Assembly (NCBI GenBank): GCA_022578605.1
Contig: MU394052.1
Location: 1,116,001-1,180,000, forward strand
Reading direction: 5' to 3'
Source: Camillea tinctor
Taxonomy: Eukaryota; Ascomycota; Sordariomycetes; Xylariales; Xylariaceae
DNA length: 64,000 bases
Shown here: positions 58,706-64,000 of the stretch, one piece after another
Position numbering within the stretch: the stretch's first letter is position 1
Layout: every line of letters starts with the position of its first letter
Position numbers and translations under genes: made by a program
The notes under the pieces: model-generated
Databases searched by the model: none
Seen by the model: only the letters and a program-made list of their open reading frames with translations
What the model was told of the DNA's origin: nothing

Positions 58706-61700
58706 ATTCTGACACATCTATTATCCAATGACCAATATAACAACCCCTGGCAAAGATGTCTACTAATTCCGGGTTTTCAACATTGCTATCAGTACCTCAA
58801 CTACATAGCATTTGGGTAGCCACGACTAGGCTAGAGCCCTCCACCCTTCTATTGTGAAAGGATATGAAGAACGAAGCGGTGTGTTTCTCTGTATACGATC
58901 TGGTAGCTAACTCTATTAGCCGTCTAAGCAGTGCTGGCATTCACTCACCTTCACCATCCGCGTGTAGCTAGTATGCAAGAAGCCAATATGCAAGATCCAC
59001 TAAGTGTATATGGATTCTGGAAGTTGTTGGGACCTTAAGCCAGAATCCATTTTGCACGCAATCCTTTAATCGAAGGATCTGTGGTGTTTCAAGCGCTTTT
59101 TACCACCCCTTGAAAGCTTTACGAGTGATATTTCTTCATAGAATCATATGCGACGTTGTAGCCAAGCAAGCCATATATCAGCCTTCCCAGCCACTTGTGC
59201 TAATATTTGCCCGACACGCCCAAAGTGCACTTAATTCCGTTTATAAACCACTAGTATCATGGCGACCATTGTTATCACAATCCATCCACCGCATTGCAGA
59301 AGCAATGTACATGCAGGGTGTAGCTGCTCATTGGTTACTGTGAAAATGTCAGCTCAGTATAGAATCTCGATCAACTAAACACGACATAGCTCTAGATCTG
59401 ACTACGTCTGGATGTAACGGTGGCAAAGGAAAGAAATCTCCGATACTCAAGAACAATCTAGACGTTGACAAGCTGGGTAATGAAACTCTGCACTCGTTAA
59501 CACTGGTAAACTGATGATCGGGGTTTATTGCTGCAGTGGCAGCGTACCCCTCTTGCACGATCCCAATGCTTATTGGAAGCCGGAAATATTTGGGGAGACA
59601 CGACATCAAGTCTGCTCCAAGTGAAGTTATCATTTGGAAGACTGGATAATCACATGGCATTCTACCTACGCCACTATTCGTTGTGCGACACGAAGCCAAC
59701 TACCTATCAAATGCACGAAACAGGTATCAATACAAATGGCGCTTCAAGACTTTCATGCTCTCTTCTGGGTTCCCTGGGCTTCGTACTCAGTCTGCATTAT
59801 GGGCTGCTTAGTACGAGCCAGGAGTTAGCTCATTCGACAGTCTTCTCCATAAGATATGTGCAATGACCGCATCGCACAAGCGGAACGCCTTCGTGCCCTA
59901 CCGAACGTGTATTTCTCTGGTCCCCTCGACAAGGTTCCCGCGGCGCGGCAGCAAATATCATCTCCGATGCTAGGTTGGAAATATGTTCCGGCAGCGTATG
60001 CATATATGATGATACCTCAAAACCACCATGACCTCTGTATCTTTTTTTTGTTACTACTGACATGTTACTTTTTTCCTTGTCGATGCTGGGTGAGATAGAG
60101 GGCCTTTGCGCCCGGTGCTGTACAACCCTCCATCGTGGCACTCAAATATCCTCAAAAGGAAATGGAGCAATGATCCCCTCACCAGCTTCCCGGATCGTGG
60201 TTGAAGGCAGATCGGCCTAAAGGAAATGCAGGCTATGTGGGCAGATCTGAATCAGCTGTTTATATTTTCTTTTATTCATCTTCTCCGGATATATTTTCTT
60301 CTTCAACGTGGACCCTGACGCCTGTTTTACTTTACAAGACGAGCAGGGTTCTCCGCGCTCACTACTATCTCCTCCTATTATATCGCGCTACATTTTGCCG
60401 TTCATCTTTGCTTTTGGCTCGTTATCGCCTCCTCGGGGGAGCATTAGAAGCCTCCGGAGCTACCAATATGTCACATCAAAAGCAATTCTATATCGCATTA
60501 GAGATTGCAACTAAGGCCAATGCGCATGATAAGTAACAGGTATCTATGATATGATATAAAGGGAAATACGATAGGCTCATCGCGAACGCGTAGACTTGCA
60601 CGCAGACACTTGCCGTCTCCCAAGACGCTAGTAGTCGGGTTCATCAGCCTTTGCTTCCTCGCATATCGCATTTGACCTTGCTGAGGATAGATCTACTGTG
60701 TTGAGGTGGCATCGGAGGGTAGGAGCGCAGCATCTGACCTATCACTTCGCAAATGAACAACCGCATCTTCCTTAGCGGAGGATTATAACGTCTCATTGCG
60801 CATGCTACGACCCAATGTCAGATCGAGAATCGTGTGCCCCGGAATCTGCGCCCGATTCCCGGCCGGTGTTCTAAGAGTAGCAGCCAGCTTTTGGAGACGT
60901 GCAGCACGACCCCATCTCGCCTCTCCATAAAAACACGATATAGGGCTGAAGAGGATCGGATGGAAGGCTGTTTGGCCTGTCTACTCTCTGTTTTCCTGGG
61001 ATGATGCTGAGGGGCGTTTAGATATCGCCTTACATGTTTCTTTTCGACCCATATCTCTGTGTTTATCCAGTCCATCCTTCTTCTCTCTCTCTCTCTCTAT
61101 ACCCTTCCAAATTCGATGGCTTACTAGCTTCTTAGTCAATACTTGTGCCCCAATTCGGAATTCAATTGCCAATGTTTCTTGACTATGACGCAAAGTGTAT
61201 CATTGGGACGGAAGCGAGACATATGAGCCGTTGGGGAGCGTTGGCTCTGGCTTAGATGTTGTCTACAACCCCCCAGCCAACGATCGATGATGAGATAGAT
61301 CATATACTATAGAATCAACCCTCCACTCCAAGGCTCTATTAGCATACTTATCCTCTAGAACAGCTCGTGTATGTCATGTCAGGCACCACACAGCACCAGA
61401 TTCGCCCTATGCTCCATTATCAGTGATGTAGAACCCCTAGTCTGAATAGATTATCGTGATACAAGAAACGGTAAGGAAGTTTGAGGCTCCACGTCACTTG
61501 CATAGGACAACCGGGAAATGGTAAACCAGATCCTTCGATGATACCCAATTGCGCATTGCCACCCCCCCTTTTCTATTGCCGAGGTATTATCTTTCTTTCC
61601 TTTTCAGATAATGTAGCAGTTCTCCGGAGTAATTCTATACGCTTTGCGTGACTTAGCGTCCTGTCGGCAACCCGATTTATCGATTCTAACCTTCGGCTCC

Positions 61701-62232
61701 AACTCCTTCGACCGGCAAAGTCTGAATATGCTTGTTTCTTTTTTTTTTTTCCAAGAACAGAAGCATCTCCCGACCTTGCTGACAACATCTCGCTGCCTTT
61801 TCACCATGATGCATACACGAAGCTATGTATAGGACATTTACTGTAGAATGATAGGTCACATCACACCATACTGTCGTATTACTGTAGCATGTATATAGGC
61901 ATGTAGGTTATGTCTGTGTATTATACGACTATCAAATCAATCTGTGCGTATACTAAGAACAACGACGGTCCAAATCATTCTACCTAGGTCCCGGTCGTTG
62001 ATTTGAAGAGATACCAAAGTGCTTTAACTTCCACCTAAGTTTCATTTCTTTGTCCCATCCACGGCGTGTATGCTCTCGATGTGTCCCGGCCCGGACAGAC
62101 CTTACATTCTCCTTGTAGGAACCTAGTTTATTATTATTATTATTGATTTGCCCGCAAAGCGGTTTTTATAGTGATGAGATGTTACCTGACGACTCATATT
62201 ATTCGTTGTTCCTGATAGATAGCTCTTCGAAA
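58706..62232. other. gene-poor region with coding-like relics
   Basis: No intact gene was recognised. Fragments with protein-like texture but broken frames include 59157-59340 (plus: LVLIFARHAQSALNSVYKPL), about 59500-60040 (plus: ERLRALPNVYFSGPLDKVPA and nearby frames) and about 60560-60960 (minus: RLQKLAATLRTPAGNRAQIP). These look like decayed genes, but I could not assign a family or a coherent exon set. A TTA microsatellite lies at 62127-62145. Confidence 0.4.
62127..62145. repeat. TTA microsatellite
   Basis: About six TTA units in a gene-poor stretch. Confidence 0.8.
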
Positions 62233-62457
62233 CTATCGACCATATGCTCCGTGTGATGGACAGCGATTGTTGGAATAAATCCCCACTGGTCTCATTCTAT
62301 TCTCTTGACACTGCTCAGATGTGTTCTGGTGCTCAGGGCATTTAGTAACAATGGATGATTCCACACATGGACTTCTTTGGTTGCAGTGAAAATATGTCGT
62401 GGTTCTTGTGCACTCCGACGTTTGACGTGGGGGTTCTGCGAGAAGAGTTTTTTCCAT
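62233..62457 (-). CDS. possible small cysteine-rich protein
   Basis: This is a 74-codon frame from a true ATG (caaATGg). It has six cysteines spaced across the central part (TSECTRTTTYFHCNQRSPCV, then TKC, EQCQ and NRCPS). It has no signal peptide or membrane segment. The best support is upstream: a TATATATAA at 62621-62630, a pyrimidine-rich stretch after it on the minus strand (CTCCTCTTCCCATTCTCG) and no other ATG between there and 62457, so it is the first AUG of a plausible transcript. I do not recognise the sequence. It may be a real orphan gene, one exon of a longer gene or chance. Confidence 0.3.
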   Translation of the reverse strand: MEKTLLAEPPRQTSECTRTTTYFHCNQRSPCVESSIVTKCPEHQNTSEQCQENRMRPVGIYSNNRCPSHGAYGR

Positions 62458-64000
62458 TTGAATGTATATGATAGGATTGTACCTCGTGGGTGATCAACGT
62501 CCGAGAACTTATTTAGATGAATGTGGGATTTCTTGAAATAGATGAATGTAATTGTACTTGCTGCCTAAGTTTAGGAGTGACGAGAATGGGAAGAGGAGGA
62601 TCAAGGAACCGACAAGGTCTTTATATATAATTTACTGTACTATCACTTGGGTCACGACTCGAGCTTCAAATTGCTTGAGTGGTCTAGTATACGAGGTCAT
62701 ACATGATAGGGCATGACTAAAATGGCTTCTCTGCCGACATACACTGTCAAAGTCTGTACGTCACAGAGTCGTGTCTTGTCAGCGGTTGATTTCCTTTCTA
62801 GTCACTATGCTTTGAGGGGATCCAGGGGTCTATTGTGTGGCAACGAATTAGGTCCTGTTACTTACTTGCGTTACATATCTATGCAAGATTCCATTTACGA
62901 TCCCAATGTTATATACGCCTGAGTTCTACTATAGTCAGAAATCAGACCATCCGGCTATACATCATTCGTCGTCGTAGGGTAGATGGAAGTTGTTTTTCGC
63001 AGAGCCAGCCTCCTTGGCAAGTATCCCATAGCAACGTCGTATGACACTAATGTAGCTCTTGCCACCATATAGAGCATAAATCAATATAGGTAGAAAGTGG
63101 CTTCAGATGGTGTCAAAAGGATGCAGCACAGGTAAGACCACTATTCTGATTTGGTAGTTCCAGACAATAATAGATACCGAATGATACGATTAGATCAGCT
63201 AAAATAGATGTCGTCATTGATCACGACTCTTTAATACTCGATGATGCTGAACGATCAGAGCAGGAAGAAGGAGCAAGGTATTCTTTGCAGAAATGGTCAA
63301 TACCTGGCTGTAGTTCTAGCATGCATGAACCTTCATCCAATCTGCAATTGTTCTTAGCGTGTGTGAACACTAACGTGATCTTGACCGTATGGGACTTTTA
63401 CCTCGGCAGCCTTGTATGCATTGCCTTAAAAAAAAGGAGTGAATACAAAAGCTCCTTTTCGAGTATATGATTTACTTATACCCGGGGTCTCGATAGGTAA
63501 TTACCACTTCACAACCCAGGCATATCAACAGCCTAGCAACATTGTAAGTCCTGAGCTCAGCGAATGTATATCTGTAGGGCCCCTAGACAAGCGGTCCCAG
63601 AAACTCGGTTCAAGTAAAGGATTTATACGATGTCTCGGAAAATTTAGGTGAGAATCGATTCCAGGCAGTGGGATCGAGATAATAAGGTTGCTAGCAGTGA
63701 AGGGAGGAGAATATAAGTTATATTATAGACCATTGAATATAGGGCAATGTTGAAGAAGAACAACTGTAGTTACCCTGATCTACAACGGGTCTGAAACCAC
63801 CGAAAGGGTGCGCTGGACTTGGCTTGCTAGTGGGAAAAAGGGCGCGCCCAAGCTCAACCGTTTGAAAGAACGTCGGCCCAAGCCACCTCAGGTACGATGC
63901 AAGGACAACATTTCCCCATTCCCCTATAGGTTTCCTAAAGACTATAGCGAAGATGATTGAGAGTCAACTGAATCGACCTGTGCTAAGTGCTTTCTAACAT
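62458..64000. other. right-edge region, no intact gene
   Basis: Two stretches look coding but are broken. One is a plus-strand frame around 63199-63470 (VIDHDSLILDDAERSEQEEG, then ACVNTNVILTVWDFYLGSLV), with a second frame to 63651. The other is a minus-strand frame at about 63964-63718 (FAIVFRKPIGEWGNVVLASY, then LRWLGPTFFQTVELGRALFP). Neither has an ATG or a recognised family. They may be relics or exons of a gene that continues past the edge. Confidence 0.35.
62621..62630 (-). promoter_or_regulatory. possible TATA box
   Basis: TTATATATAA lies about 165 bp upstream of the small ORF at 62457 and is followed by pyrimidine-rich sequence. It is palindromic, so orientation is taken from the downstream ORF. 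Confidence 0.35.

Overview
The window is nuclear DNA of a filamentous ascomycete, most likely a sordariomycete. The evidence is short introns (about 50-120 nt) with GT..AG ends and CTAAC-type branch points, compact genes in wide AT-rich spacers, ascomycete-type orthologues, and a transposon whose interior looks destroyed by repeat-induced point mutation (RIP). There is no operon structure, and no tRNA, rRNA or CRISPR array was recognised. The ORFs supplied sometimes begin at TTG or GTG, so starts were moved to real ATG codons and exon boundaries were built by hand.

Layout, left to right. The 5' end of the DNA-repair nuclease gene MRE11 runs off the left edge (minus strand). It is followed by a Tcp11/Sok1-family gene (minus). 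About 8 kb without an intact gene holds two decayed gene relics, one of them ankyrin-like. Next come the inositol-hexakisphosphate kinase KCS1 (plus), with an upstream ORF across its start, then a 1.83-kb Fot1/pogo-like element with 41-bp terminal inverted repeats (TIRs) and an AT-saturated interior, and the ALG2 mannosyltransferase just downstream of it. From 21 to 32 kb lie a seven-exon GH127 glycosidase (minus), a secreted hexapeptide-repeat protein (minus), TYW2/TRM12 (plus), an Ssp120-like EF-hand protein (minus) and ORC6 (plus).

From 33 to 45 kb lie a NACHT-ankyrin STAND (NLR-like) protein, an intron-split 98-residue gene on the opposite strand, a repeat-rich hydrophilic protein that resembles late-embryogenesis-abundant (LEA) proteins, a small GC-rich membrane protein and a GT32 mannosyltransferase. 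From 46 to 59 kb lie ATG27, the SAGA subunit SPT20, a 256-bp TIR element, a peroxin-22-like gene and the eIF2B-gamma gene GCD1. The last 5 kb has no intact gene I can name, only a possible 74-codon cysteine-rich ORF and scattered coding-like relics.

Most genes are single-copy housekeeping loci in glycosylation, DNA replication and repair, tRNA modification, translation initiation, transcription, autophagy and peroxisome biogenesis. I see no biosynthetic cluster. The accessory content is the NLR-like gene, the repeat-bearing secreted protein, the two TIR elements, the small orphan genes and the decayed ankyrin-type sequences.
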